Positions 16,450 to 24,372 of a stretch of 49,839 nt of DNA are shown in pieces. Source of the DNA: Rhodobacteraceae bacterium HLUCCA12 (GTDB lineage: Bacteria > Pseudomonadota > Alphaproteobacteria > Rhodobacterales > Rhodobacteraceae). Location of the stretch: positions 104,272 through 154,110 of the forward strand of contig LJSV01000009.1 in assembly GCA_001314715.1 (NCBI GenBank), read 5' to 3'. The translations under genes were made by a program, and so were the position numbers. Within the stretch, counting starts at the first letter, position 1. Each line of letters opens with the position of its first letter. The notes beneath the pieces are model-generated. The model saw only the letters and a list, made by a program, of their open reading frames with translations. It was not told the DNA's origin and made no database searches.

Positions 16450-17366
16450 ACCGCGCCTGCGCGGATCGCCAGGGCCGACAGGGTTTCGGCGATCCGCGCA
16501 AAGGACGCGCGCGCGCCCGCGGCCATGTGCCGGGCGCGCAAATAGCCGTGAACCAGGCCCGGTTCGACCATCAGGGTGACCGGAACGCCCGCCGCGCGCA
16601 GGCGGGCCGCGTATTCATCGGCATCCGAGGCGAGCGGGTCGCATTCGGCGGCAAAGATCGCGGTTGGCGGTATATGCGCGAACGTCGTGGCGCGCAGCGG
16701 CGCGGCCGAGGGGTCGCCAAGCGCCTCATCCCTGCCGCCCGCGAAATGGGCGTCGACATAGTATTCGCATTCGTCGCGCGTCAACAGGGGCGCCTGGGCA
16801 TGGCGGGTATAGCTGGGCAGTTCGGGGCTGCCACCCAGGCCGGGATAGATCAGCACCTGCCCACCGATGCCCGGCAGATGCGCCGAAACCGCGGCGGCAA
16901 GGGTGCCGCCCGCGCTGTCACCGGCCAGAACCCTGGGTCCCGCAACCGCACCCGCCACTGCCATGGCATCGTCAAACGCCGCCGGGTGCTTGTGTTCGGG
17001 CGAAAGTCTGTAGTCCACCGCAATCAGCGTCACCTTGGCCATGGCCGCCAGATCGGCGCAGATCGAATCGTGGCTGTGCAACCCGCCAACCACGAAACCG
17101 CCACCATGATAGTAGATCACCGTGACGCCGACCGCCGCCTCGGCCGGGGTATAGACCCGGCAGGGCACACCGGCAACGCTGCGATCCTCGGTTCGCAGGT
17201 CGGGTGGATGCGGATAATCGAACAGCCGGCACATGGTGTCATAGAACACCCGCTGCTGCGCCGCGTCATGGCGGGCGGCATCGGTGGGATAGGCCGCTTC
17301 CGTCTTGCGGATGAAATCACGCAGATCGGCATCCAGCCAACTGTAGTCCGTCATCGTCTCGATCAT
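16443..17366 (-). CDS. alpha/beta hydrolase, hormone-sensitive-lipase (type IV esterase) family
   Basis: A 307-residue cytoplasmic esterase/lipase. The oxyanion motif HGGGFVVGG is diagnostic of the HSL family. The nucleophile Ser is in GDSAGG, catalytic Asp in AECDPLASD and His in LVHGYL near the C-terminus. ATG 17366 was chosen because GAGGG lies six bases upstream; an ATG at 17354 is possible. The gene follows ndk on the same strand, but a strong hairpin separates them, so it may have its own promoter or receive only read-through. The substrate is probably a short-chain ester but is unknown. Confidence 0.87.
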   Translation of the reverse strand: MIETMTDYSWLDADLRDFIRKTEAAYPTDAARHDAAQQRVFYDTMCRLFDYPHPPDLRTEDRSVAGVPCRVYTPAEAAVGVTVIYYHGGGFVVGGLHSHDSICADLAAMAKVTLIAVDYRLSPEHKHPAAFDDAMAVAGAVAGPRVLAGDSAGGTLAAAVSAHLPGIGGQVLIYPGLGGSPELPSYTRHAQAPLLTRDECEYYVDAHFAGGRDEALGDPSAAPLRATTFAHIPPTAIFAAECDPLASDADEYAARLRAAGVPVTLMVEPGLVHGYLRARHMAAGARASFARIAETLSALAIRAGAVQ

Positions 17367-17426
17367 GTTCGGCCCTCGGGTCGCGGGTGCGAGCAGAACA
17401 TGCGCAGGTGCGCGGCCGGGAATCAA

Positions 17427-17455
17427 GACGGCGCGCGGATGACACGCGCGCCGTC
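17427..17455 (-). terminator. hairpin terminator after ndk
   Basis: Perfect 11-bp stem GACGGCGCGCG / CGCGCGCCGTC with a seven-base loop, 22 bases past the ndk stop. The T run on the minus strand is weak (TTGATT). Confidence 0.65.
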
Positions 17456-17476
17456 CTTCGTGCCATGCGGGCGATC

Positions 17477-17899
17477 TCAGCCAACCAGTTCCAGTTGCGA
17501 GAAGAAGAAGGCGATCTCTTGCGCCGCCGTCTCCGGTGCATCCGAGCCGTGCACCGAGTTCTCGCCCACCGACAGGGCGAATTCCTTGCGGATGGTGCCT
17601 TCATCGGCCTGCGCGGGGTTGGTCGCGCCCATCACTTCGCGGTTCTTCGTGATCGCGCTCTCGCCTTCGAGAACCTGAACCACCACCGGGGCCGAGGCCA
17701 TGAAGTCGCACAGTTCACCATAGAAGGGGCGGTCCTTGTGGACCTCATAGAACTTGCCCGCCTGTGCCGGGGTCAGGTGAATGCGCTTTTGCGCAACGAT
17801 GCGCAGGCCCGCATCCTCGAACTTGGCGTTGATCTTGCCGGTCAGGTTGCGCCTGGTCGCATCGGGTTTGATGATCGAAAGCGTGCGTTCAATGGCCAT
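17477..17899 (-). CDS. ndk: nucleoside-diphosphate kinase
   Basis: A 140-residue cytoplasmic enzyme transferring the gamma phosphate of NTPs to NDPs through a phospho-His. It begins [14 protein letters not shown] and has conserved nucleotide-binding residues in [13 protein letters not shown] and [14 protein letters not shown]. Catalytic His117 lies in ENSVHGSD. Length and all motifs match the family. The start at 17899 is preceded by AGAGA. It is divergent from the ABC-F gene at 18059, with about 160 bases between them. Confidence 0.97.
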   Translation of the reverse strand: MAIERTLSIIKPDATRRNLTGKINAKFEDAGLRIVAQKRIHLTPAQAGKFYEVHKDRPFYGELCDFMASAPVVVQVLEGESAITKNREVMGATNPAQADEGTIRKEFALSVGENSVHGSDAPETAAQEIAFFFSQLELVG

Positions 17900-18058
17900 G
17901 ACTGTTCTCTTGTGCAATGGGGCCCGCTCGTGCCCCCGGTTTCGGTCTGCGCCGCCCCGTAGCATGCCGCCCTGCCATTGAAAAGCGCCTCGCGCCCGGA
18001 ATCGCGCGCCGCTGCGCCCGCCCTTGACGGCCCGGCGGGGTTCGGGCAAGCCCACGCC

Positions 18059-19921
18059 ATGCTGACAATCACCGATCTCAACTATTCCATCGACGGCCAG
18101 CCCCTGTTCGAGGGGGCATCGGCGCGCATTCCCGCCGGGCACAAGGTGGGCCTTGTGGGCCGAAACGGTTCGGGCAAGACCACGCTGTTTCGCCTGATCC
18201 GGGGCGAGCTGGTGGCCGAGGGGGGCGCGATCTCGTTGCCGTCGCGCGCCCGAATCGGGGGGGTCGCGCAAGAGGCGCCGTCATCCTCGGCGACCCTGCT
18301 GGAGACCGTTCTGGCCGCCGATGCCGAACGCGCCGCGCTGATGGCCGAGGCCGAGACGGCGCAGGACCCCGCGCGGATCGCCGAGGTTCAGGCACGCCTG
18401 GCCGATATCGACGCCTGGTCTGCCGAGGGGCGCGCAAGTGCGATCCTCAAGGGGCTGGGCTTTACCGGCGATGAGATGCACCAGCCCTGTTCGGCCTTTT
18501 CGGGGGGCTGGCGGATGCGGGTGGCACTGGCCGGTGTGCTGTTCGCGCAGCCTGATCTGCTGCTGCTGGACGAACCCACGAACTACCTTGACCTTGAGGG
18601 CGCGCTCTGGCTGGAAAGCTATCTGGCGCGCTATCCGCACACGGTGCTGGTGATCAGCCATGACCGCGGGCTTCTGAACCGGGCGGTGGGGGCGATCCTG
18701 CATCTGGAGGATCGCAAGCTCACGCTTTATCAAGGCGGCTATGACACCTTTGCCCGGACCCGCGCAGAACAGCGCGCCGTTCAGGCGGCCGAGGCCCGCA
18801 AGCAAGAGGCCCGGCGCGCGCATCTGCAAAGCTTCGTCGATCGGTTTCGCGCCAAGGCGACAAAGGCGCGCCAGGCGCAATCGCGCGTCAAGATGCTGGA
18901 AAAGATGCAGCCGATCACCGCCCCGGCCGAGGCGGCGCGGCATGTCTTCACCTTTCCCAAGCCCGAGGAATTGTCGCCCCCCATCGTGGCGATCGAGGGC
19001 GGCGCGGTCGGCTATGGCGGGCCGCCGGTGTTGCGCCGGCTGAACCTGCGGATCGATCAGGACGACCGGATCGCACTTTTGGGGCGCAACGGTGAGGGCA
19101 AATCGACCCTGTCCAAGCTGTTGGCAGGAAAACTCCGGCTGTCTGCCGGGCAGATCACCACGGCCGCGAAGCTGCGGGTGGGGTATTTCGCCCAGCACCA
19201 AGTCGACGAGTTGCATCTGGATGAGACACCGATTCAGCATGTCCAGCGCCTGAGGCCCGCCGAGGGGCAGGCCAAGCTGCGCGCGCGGCTGGCCGGCTTC
19301 GGGCTGATGGCCGATCAGGCCGAAACCGTGGTCGGGCGCCTTTCGGGCGGGCAGAAGGCACGGCTGAGCCTGCTTCTGGCCACGATCGACGCGCCGCATC
19401 TGTTGATCCTGGACGAGCCGACCAACCACCTGGACATCGAAAGCCGCGAAGCCTTGGTCGAGGCCCTGACCGCCTATGATGGCGCGGTGGTTCTGGTCAG
19501 CCATGACATGCACCTGCTGGGCCTGGTCGCGGATCGGCTGTGGCTGGTGTCGAACGGCACGGTCGTTCCCTATGACGAGGATCTGGAGGCCTATCGCCGG
19601 TTCCTGCTGGCGCCCGATGCGCCGGCGCGCGAGGACAAGCCCAGGCCCGCCAGACGTCGCGTGACCCGTGATGAGCTTTCGGCGTTGCGAGCCGAAGTCA
19701 AGAAATGCGAGCAGCGCATTGAAAAGCTTGAAGAAATGCGAGATCGCCTGGCGCGGAAGCTTGCCGATCCGGATATTTATGACGACAGCCGCAAGGGTGA
19801 TCTGGCGGTCTGGAACAAGAAATATGCCGAAGTGATGGACGGGCTCGATCGCGCCGAGTCGCTTTGGATGAAGGCCGCGCAAACCCTTGAAAAATCAGAA
19901 GGTGAAATGGCTGACAATTGA
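18059..19921 (+). CDS. ABC-F family ATP-binding protein (Uup/YheS-like)
   Basis: A 620-residue soluble protein with two ABC domains and no membrane segments, the plan of ABC-F translation factors. Domain 1 has Walker [10 protein letters not shown], signature FSGGWRMR and Walker [13 protein letters not shown]. Then comes the linker rich in Arg/Lys/Gln (about 235-300). Domain 2 has [17 protein letters not shown] and [14 protein letters not shown]-terminal coiled coil (about 545-615) suggests a Uup- or YheS-type ribosome- or DNA-associated protein. The start at 18059 gives the family N-terminus MLTITDL. TTGACG at 18024-18029 could be its -35 element, but I see no good -10. Confidence 0.9.
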   Translation: MLTITDLNYSIDGQPLFEGASARIPAGHKVGLVGRNGSGKTTLFRLIRGELVAEGGAISLPSRARIGGVAQEAPSSSATLLETVLAADAERAALMAEAETAQDPARIAEVQARLADIDAWSAEGRASAILKGLGFTGDEMHQPCSAFSGGWRMRVALAGVLFAQPDLLLLDEPTNYLDLEGALWLESYLARYPHTVLVISHDRGLLNRAVGAILHLEDRKLTLYQGGYDTFARTRAEQRAVQAAEARKQEARRAHLQSFVDRFRAKATKARQAQSRVKMLEKMQPITAPAEAARHVFTFPKPEELSPPIVAIEGGAVGYGGPPVLRRLNLRIDQDDRIALLGRNGEGKSTLSKLLAGKLRLSAGQITTAAKLRVGYFAQHQVDELHLDETPIQHVQRLRPAEGQAKLRARLAGFGLMADQAETVVGRLSGGQKARLSLLLATIDAPHLLILDEPTNHLDIESREALVEALTAYDGAVVLVSHDMHLLGLVADRLWLVSNGTVVPYDEDLEAYRRFLLAPDAPAREDKPRPARRRVTRDELSALRAEVKKCEQRIEKLEEMRDRLARKLADPDIYDDSRKGDLAVWNKKYAEVMDGLDRAESLWMKAAQTLEKSEGEMADN

Positions 19922-20052
19922 ATGTCAGTCATTCAGGTGGCGCCGTTTCTCTTGTTGATCGCCGTGATCCCGCACGCATGCCATGATGGAGGGGCCTGAT
20001 CCTGGGCGCGTCCAGCGATACCGCACGCTTGCGTGAAGGGGATGCGCCGCAC

Positions 20053-20081
20053 TTGGCCTTGGGACGCTGCGCGCCTAGATT
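20053..20081 (+). promoter_or_regulatory. putative promoter of the aspartic protease gene
   Basis: TTGGCC (20053-20058), 17 bases, TAGATT (20076-20081), 27 bases before the ATG. The layout is the same as that of the ppk2 promoter in this window. Confidence 0.45.
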
Positions 20082-20108
20082 GCCGTTCTGCCGTGTCCGG
20101 GGTCCGCG

Positions 20109-20714
20109 ATGATCGACACTCTCAACAGCGACCAGATTGCCCAGATCGTCTATCTGGTGCTTCTGGGCACCGTGCTGGCGTCCTATGCGCTGGTGGCGAT
20201 GCGGCGCCAGATCGGCCAGTTCGTGCGGATGCTGCTGTTGTGGGGGCTGCTGTTCACCGGGGTCGCGGCGGGCTGGGGGCTTTGGCAAACGATCATGGTG
20301 CCCTCGTTCTCGGTTCAGCAAACCGAGGATGGCGCCATCGAATTGCGGCGCGGGCGCGACGGGTCGTTTCGGCTGACGCTGGATGTCATCGGGCAACCGG
20401 GAACGGCGCCGCAGGAGGTGCAGTTCGTGGTCGACACGGGCGCGACCGATGTGGTGCTGACGCGCGACGATGCCGAGGCGCTGGGATTCGCGGATGGAGA
20501 GCTGGCGTTTCTGGGCACGGCGCGCACCGCCAACGGCATGGTCCGCACCGCGCGGGTCGAGCTGGACAGCATCCGCATCGGCGATCTGGAACGCCATGAC
20601 GTTCCCGCGTTGGTGAACGAGGGCGATCTGCATGTGTCGCTCTTGGGCATGAACTATCTCGCCCGCTTTTCGCGGATCGAGATGACGCGCGACAGGCTGC
20701 GCCTGGAATACTGA
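20109..20714 (+). CDS. membrane-anchored retropepsin-like aspartic protease (clan AA)
   Basis: A 201-residue protein with two N-terminal membrane helices (about 10-30 and 40-60). A single-lobed aspartic protease domain follows. The active-site motif is FVVDTGATDVVL (Asp near 114), with LLGMNYL near the C-terminus forming the other conserved strand. This matches the family annotated as TIGR02281 clan AA aspartic protease, common in alphaproteobacteria. Such enzymes act as homodimers, each chain giving one Asp. Substrates are unknown. The domain is probably on the periplasmic side. The gene converges on the Rrf2 regulator gene with 12 bases between the stops. Confidence 0.85.
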   Translation: MIDTLNSDQIAQIVYLVLLGTVLASYALVAMRRQIGQFVRMLLLWGLLFTGVAAGWGLWQTIMVPSFSVQQTEDGAIELRRGRDGSFRLTLDVIGQPGTAPQEVQFVVDTGATDVVLTRDDAEALGFADGELAFLGTARTANGMVRTARVELDSIRIGDLERHDVPALVNEGDLHVSLLGMNYLARFSRIEMTRDRLRLEY

Positions 20715-20726
20715 TCGGGCCAGGGC

Positions 20727-21239
20727 TTAGTCGGTTTCGGCAGTCGCATGGCGGCGCGATTGGCGCGCCCGCACACAGGGGACCGCGCCACCCCGCATCC
20801 TGAGCGGCGAGTCCATCGACAGCAGGGCATCCAGACCGCTGTTGCAGTCCGTCAAGTCGCCAAGCGTCAGCGGATCGAGCGAGGCATAAAAGGCCTCGAT
20901 CGCGCGGGCGAGGTGGCTGGACATGCGGCAATGATCTCTTAGCGGGCAGGTATTGTCGGGCGAAAAACATTCGATGAACGGCAGATCGGACTCGAACCTG
21001 CGAAAGACCGCGCCGACACTGATCTCTTCGGCCGGGCGCGCGAGTGTGAAGCCGCCGTGCCGTCCGCGCAGCGTCCGGATAAAGCCGAATTGGCCCAGTT
21101 GATTGATGACTTGCGCCAGATGGTTTTCCGACGCGTTGATTGCCGCGGCAACGTCAGCCTTGCGCACGATCCGGCCGCCATTGACGGCACAAACCATCAA
21201 TGTGCGCAGCGCGAGGTTGGTCCGGGTGGTCAGTCGCAT
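20727..21239 (-). CDS. Rrf2-family regulator, NsrR-like
   Basis: A 170-residue transcription factor with the Rrf2 winged helix (MRLTTRTNLALRTLM; recognition region ASENHLAQVINQL; wing GRHGGFTLA). Three cysteines in the order C91-x6-C98-x5-C104 match the cluster ligands of NsrR-type sensors of nitric oxide. The ATG at 21239 was chosen because a full GGAGG lies seven bases upstream. The C-terminal 50 residues extend past the usual Rrf2 length with an Arg-rich tail. It is divergent from the sulfide:quinone oxidoreductase gene. An FNR box and a SqrR-type site lie between them, so it may control itself and its neighbour in response to NO or sulfur species. Confidence 0.85.
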   Translation of the reverse strand: MRLTTRTNLALRTLMVCAVNGGRIVRKADVAAAINASENHLAQVINQLGQFGFIRTLRGRHGGFTLARPAEEISVGAVFRRFESDLPFIECFSPDNTCPLRDHCRMSSHLARAIEAFYASLDPLTLGDLTDCNSGLDALLSMDSPLRMRGGAVPCVRARQSRRHATAETD

Positions 21240-21296
21240 GCGGCATCCTCCGGTAATGATGGAGAACATCTTAAGGTTTTGGCGCGTCCACCGTCC

Positions 21297-21310
21297 TTGA
21301 TCAGGATCAA
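21297..21310. promoter_or_regulatory. perfect FNR/FnrL-type box
   Basis: TTGAT-CAGG-ATCAA, a perfect match to the FNR consensus TTGAT-N4-ATCAA. It is 58 bases upstream of the Rrf2 regulator start and 118 upstream of the SQR start, so oxygen-dependent control of one or both genes is likely. Confidence 0.75.
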
Positions 21311-21369
21311 GTTTCGCGCATCCCATCCATGCCATTCTTATGCAAATCGACAGGGCAGTATGCAGTTGC

Positions 21370-21385
21370 ATTCTGTATCTGGAAT
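21370..21385. promoter_or_regulatory. SqrR-type operator (ATTC-N8-GAAT)
   Basis: ATTC TGTATCTG GAAT, 43 bases before the SQR start codon and within an AT-rich promoter-like stretch. As I recall it, the motif reported for the sulfide-responsive repressor SqrR of Rhodobacter capsulatus is ATTC-N8-GAAT, with sqr as the principal target. Confidence 0.6.
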
Positions 21386-21427
21386 GTATATCCAAATATC
21401 GTCATATTCATATGGGTGGAGGAAGAG

Positions 21428-22744
21428 ATGTCCGATCCTTGGGAATTGAGCGCGAGCAGACGGGCGTTTCTGGGCCTGGCGGCCGGGGGCGCGGCGCTGG
21501 CGGCGGCGGGGGCGCCAGCACAGGCGCAGCGGGTCCGCACCTCGGCCCGGATCGTGATTCTGGGTGCGGGCGCCGGCGGCACGTCGATCGCCAACCGGCT
21601 GGCCGCGCGGCTGGACGGGGCCGAGATCACGATCATCGACGGGCGCCAGCAGCACTGGTATCAGCCCGGCTTCACGCTGATCGCCGCCGGGTTGAAGCCC
21701 GCGAGCTATTCGGTCAGCCAAACCGGCGCCTGGTTGCCCGATGGGGTGAACTGGGTGCAGGACTACGCCGCCGAGATCGACCCCGATGCCAACCGCGTGA
21801 CCACGACCGGCGGCCAGCGGTTCGACTATGATTACCTGATCGTCGCCACCGGCCTGACGCTGGATTGGGATGCGATCGAGGGGTTCTCGCTGGACATGGT
21901 GGGCCAGAACGGGATCAGCGCGCATTACGCGGGGCCCGACTATGCCGAACTGAGCTGGCGCGCGCTTGATCGTTTCACCGATGAAGGCGGCGTCGGGCTG
22001 TTTGGCCGGCCCGCGACCGAGATGAAATGCGCCGGTGCCCCGCTCAAGATCACCATGATCGCCGAGGACATCGCCACCCGCAAGGGCACGCGCGCGGATA
22101 CGCGGATCGTCTATAACGCCAACAACCAGTTGCTGTTCGGGGTTCCGATCGTGCATCACCGCGTGCGCCAGATCTTTGACGAGCGCGGCATCGAGGTGCG
22201 CGACAGCCACGTGCTGAAGGCCGTGGATGCCGAGCGCAAGGTCGCGGTCTATGAAACCCCCGATGGCGATGTCGAATCCGACTATGACTTCATCAACGTC
22301 ATTCCGCCCCAGCGCGCGCCGCAGGTCGTGCGCGAGTCCGGCCTGTCCTGGGCCGACCGCTGGACCGATCAGGGCTGGATCGAGGTCGATCGCGAAACCC
22401 TGCGGCATCTGCGGTATGACAACATCTTCGGCATCGGCGACATCAACGGCGTGCCCAAGGGCAAGACCGCGGCCAGCGTGAAATGGCACCAGCCGGTGGT
22501 CGAGGATCATCTGGTCAGCGAGATCCAGGGCCGCGAAGGCACAGCCCGGTTCTCGGGCTATACCTCGTGCCCGATGATCACCCGGATCGGACGCGCCATG
22601 CTGATCGAGTTCGACTACAACGACAACCTTGTGCCCTCGTTTCCCGGCGTGATCGCGCCGCTGGAAGAGCTGTGGATTTCCTGGCTGATGAAGGAGATCG
22701 CGCTGAAACCCACCTATAACGCCATGCTGCGCGGACTGGCCTGA
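21428..22744 (+). CDS. sqr: sulfide:quinone oxidoreductase (SQR-like FAD protein) with Tat signal
   Basis: A 438-residue flavoprotein oxidising sulfide (or a persulfide) and passing electrons to quinone at the membrane. It starts with a twin-arginine-type signal (SRRAFLGLAAGG), then a Rossmann FAD site (VILGAGAGGTS near 42). The two redox cysteines are in MKCAGAPLK (C201) and YTSCPMI (C381). The Cys pattern and the C-terminal ILxEFDY-like segment (AMLIEFDYND) resemble the type II / SQOR-like branch rather than classical SqrA with three Cys. GGAGGAAGAG precedes the ATG. A DUF5368 membrane protein follows after 11 bases. Flavocytochrome c sulfide dehydrogenase is the main alternative, but the cysteine spacing favours SQR. 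Confidence 0.85.
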   Translation: MSDPWELSASRRAFLGLAAGGAALAAAGAPAQAQRVRTSARIVILGAGAGGTSIANRLAARLDGAEITIIDGRQQHWYQPGFTLIAAGLKPASYSVSQTGAWLPDGVNWVQDYAAEIDPDANRVTTTGGQRFDYDYLIVATGLTLDWDAIEGFSLDMVGQNGISAHYAGPDYAELSWRALDRFTDEGGVGLFGRPATEMKCAGAPLKITMIAEDIATRKGTRADTRIVYNANNQLLFGVPIVHHRVRQIFDERGIEVRDSHVLKAVDAERKVAVYETPDGDVESDYDFINVIPPQRAPQVVRESGLSWADRWTDQGWIEVDRETLRHLRYDNIFGIGDINGVPKGKTAASVKWHQPVVEDHLVSEIQGREGTARFSGYTSCPMITRIGRAMLIEFDYNDNLVPSFPGVIAPLEELWISWLMKEIALKPTYNAMLRGLA

Positions 22745-22755
22745 GGAGAGAGCCG

Positions 22756-23112
22756 ATGGAAGAACTGACGTTTTCGACGCTGATCGCCGTGTTCGAGGAA
22801 ATCTTCGGGCGCGGCGTGTTCTGGGGGCTTGTCGTCATCGCGGCGGTGATCACGGCGCTTTATGTCTATATCCTGATCCGGGATCGGGCGGTATCGATGC
22901 ACAAGTTCCTGCTGGCGCAACTGTCGATGCCCGTGGGCGCGGTGGCGGCGGTGTTCTTCGTGCTTCAGATCACCAGCTCGCGCCTGTCCGATATGGGCGG
23001 GCCGATCGACTGGCTGGTCCTTCTGGGCATCGCACTCGTGGGCGCGGTGGGCTTTGCCATACTGGTCTATGTGGTGCAATCGCTGATCCGCAAGCCGCAG
23101 GACGAGGGATAG
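22756..23112 (+). CDS. DUF5368-type small membrane protein
   Basis: A 118-residue protein with three likely membrane helices (about 20-42, 54-72 and 84-108) and a short charged C-terminus. I recognise the pattern as the Rhodobacterales DUF5368 family of unknown function, with moderate confidence. It is 11 bases downstream of SQR and surely co-transcribed. It may anchor SQR at the membrane or serve as a quinone-side partner, which is inference from position only. A two-hairpin repeat follows its stop. Confidence 0.7.
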   Translation: MEELTFSTLIAVFEEIFGRGVFWGLVVIAAVITALYVYILIRDRAVSMHKFLLAQLSMPVGAVAAVFFVLQITSSRLSDMGGPIDWLVLLGIALVGAVGFAILVYVVQSLIRKPQDEG

Positions 23113-23117
23113 GAAAA

Positions 23118-23191
23118 GGGGGGCTGCCGCCCCCCTGTTCGGCTGCGCCGAATTCACCCCCCGCGCGTATTTTCCGGCAAGATGAAGGGGC
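23118..23191 (+). repeat. intergenic double-hairpin repeat, copy A
   Basis: Hairpin 1 is GGGGGGC-TGCC-GCCCCCC (23118-23135). Hairpin 2 is TTCGGC-TGC-GCCGAA (23138-23152). Then come C-rich bases and GCGTATTTTCCGGCAAGATG (from 23166). It starts five bases after a stop codon. It is nearly identical to copy B (35497-35574, minus strand) and shares the last motif with copy C (29541-29561). Confidence 0.8.
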
Positions 23192-23334
23192 GCGCGGATC
23201 ACATTTGGGGCAGCGGCGGGGATGCGACGGTTCGTCGCTTTACATATCCGATCTAATCTGTCAGGAAAGTGCGTGCCGGAAGCCCGACGCCACCGGCGAA
23301 GTGGTCCCGACGTGGTTTACCGGATACTTGCGCC

Positions 23335-23592
23335 ATGATTGTCTGCCATTGCATGAACATCGCCGATCACGAGATTCGCGGCGCCGTCGACTGGATGCGC
23401 GCCGCCGATCCGGACACCATCATTACCCCTCGCAAAGTGTATCGCGCGCTTGGCAAATCTGCCGATTGCGGCGGTTGCCTGCCCCTTTTCCTTGACACCA
23501 TGCGCCGCTGTGACAGTCTTGCGGTGACGGGGGGCGGTGTGCCAGGGCAGTCCGTTCCCCTTTTCGGCACCGCGAAAAGGAAGGCACCATGA
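23335..23592 (+). CDS. bfd: bacterioferritin-associated ferredoxin
   Basis: An 85-residue [2Fe-2S] protein that gives electrons to bacterioferritin to release stored iron. The cluster ligands are C4 and C6 in MIVCHCMNI and C45 and C48 in SADCGGC, the BFD domain pattern. The start at 23335 places the paired cysteines at the N-terminus as in the family. The stop overlaps the bfr start (ATGA), so storage protein and reductase partner are made together. The upstream gap (23192-23334) holds no operator that I can name, although iron control is likely. Confidence 0.9.
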   Translation: MIVCHCMNIADHEIRGAVDWMRAADPDTIITPRKVYRALGKSADCGGCLPLFLDTMRRCDSLAVTGGGVPGQSVPLFGTAKRKAP

Positions 23593-24068
23593 AGGGCGAT
23601 CCCAAGGTTATCGAGTATCTCAACGCGGCATTGCGCTCGGAACTGACGGCGGTCAGCCAGTATTGGCTGCACTACCGTTTGCAGGAGGACTGGGGCTATG
23701 GCCACCTGGCCGACAAGTCCCGCGCCGAATCGATCGAGGAGATGCATCACGCCGACAAGCTGATCGAGCGGATCATCTTTCTGGAGGGGCATCCGAACCT
23801 GCAAAAGCTTGACCCGTTGCGGATCGGCCAGACCCTGCGCGAGACGCTGGAATGCGATCTGGCGGGCGAGCACGATGCGCGCACCCTCTATATCGAGGCG
23901 CGGCAGCATTGCGACCAGGTGGGCGATTATGTCACCCGCGCGTTGTTCGACGATCTGATCGCCGACGAGGAAGGGCATATCGACTTTCTGGAAACCCAGC
24001 TCGATCTCTATGAGAAGCTGGGCGCAGAGCGGTATGGCCTGCTCAACGCCAAGCCGGCAAGCGACTAG
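23589..24068 (+). CDS. bfr: bacterioferritin
   Basis: A 159-residue four-helix iron-storage subunit forming 24-mers. Visible are ferroxidase ligands Glu18, Glu51 and His54 (EEMHHAD) and the heme ligand Met52. Later ligands lie in DLAGEHDAR and in [12 protein letters not shown]. Length and N-terminus ([12 protein letters not shown]) match classical heme-containing Bfr. It is coupled to bfd by a four-base overlap. In this window it is the intracellular counterpart of the heme-uptake locus at 40-49 kb. Confidence 0.97.
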   Translation: MKGDPKVIEYLNAALRSELTAVSQYWLHYRLQEDWGYGHLADKSRAESIEEMHHADKLIERIIFLEGHPNLQKLDPLRIGQTLRETLECDLAGEHDARTLYIEARQHCDQVGDYVTRALFDDLIADEEGHIDFLETQLDLYEKLGAERYGLLNAKPASD

Positions 24069-24196
24069 GCGCCGCGTCGGCGTTGTCGGCCGATCACGGG
24101 GCGCGCGGCGGGTTGTTCGGCGCGGCCCCGGCTGATTCCTGAACGTGCCGGTCACGCCCGTGGGCGTATCCAGAACTGGCGCGAGTCGTTTCCCCG

Positions 24197-24225
24197 TTGC
24201 GCCGCGCCCGCGGCCCATGCTACGG
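24197..24225 (+). promoter_or_regulatory. putative promoter of the cysS leader
   Basis: TTGCGC (24197-24202), 17 bases, CTACGG (24220-24225). The eight bases to the leader ATG at 24234 mean the transcript would begin at or next to that ATG. The rest of the gap 24069-24196 shows only GC-rich sequence. Confidence 0.4.
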
Positions 24226-24233
24226 CAAGCGCC

Positions 24234-24278
24234 ATGAGATTGACGCGCATCAACGGCATTTGCTGCATTACCCGCTGA
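24234..24278 (+). CDS. cysteine leader peptide upstream of cysS
   Basis: A 14-residue ORF, MRLTRINGICCITR, with tandem Cys codons (TGC TGC at 24261-24266) ending 94 bases before cysS. Cys is a rare amino acid, and two in a row just upstream of cysteinyl-tRNA synthetase is the hallmark of an attenuation leader sensing charged tRNA-Cys. The ATG sits at the predicted start of transcription, as in leaderless trpL-type leaders. Too short to have homologues recognised by reading, so the call rests on composition and position. Confidence 0.6.
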   Translation: MRLTRINGICCITR

Positions 24279-24297
24279 CTGACCGGTCGCGCGGGGC

Positions 24298-24366
24298 GCC
24301 TCATTTCCATCGGAAAGCGAAGCCGCCGGACCCGCGCAGGGGACTGCCGCGAGGGCCCATGGAGGC
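24298..24366 (+). promoter_or_regulatory. possible ribosome-site-sequestering pairing before cysS
   Basis: GCCTC (24298-24302) can pair with GAGGC (24362-24366), which contains the cysS ribosome site GGAGG. Flanking CCAT/ATGG could extend the stem past a small bulge. A ribosome stalled at the Cys codons just upstream could change this fold. No T-run terminator is visible, so translational control is more likely than transcription termination. Confidence 0.3.
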
Positions 24367-24372
24367 TGACGC

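Noticed and set aside
19922-19999. A 25-codon hydrophobic ORF (begins MSVIQVAPFLLL) directly after the ABC-F stop.
   Set aside because: No ribosome site, no promoter geometry and no distinctive composition; such short frames are expected by chance.
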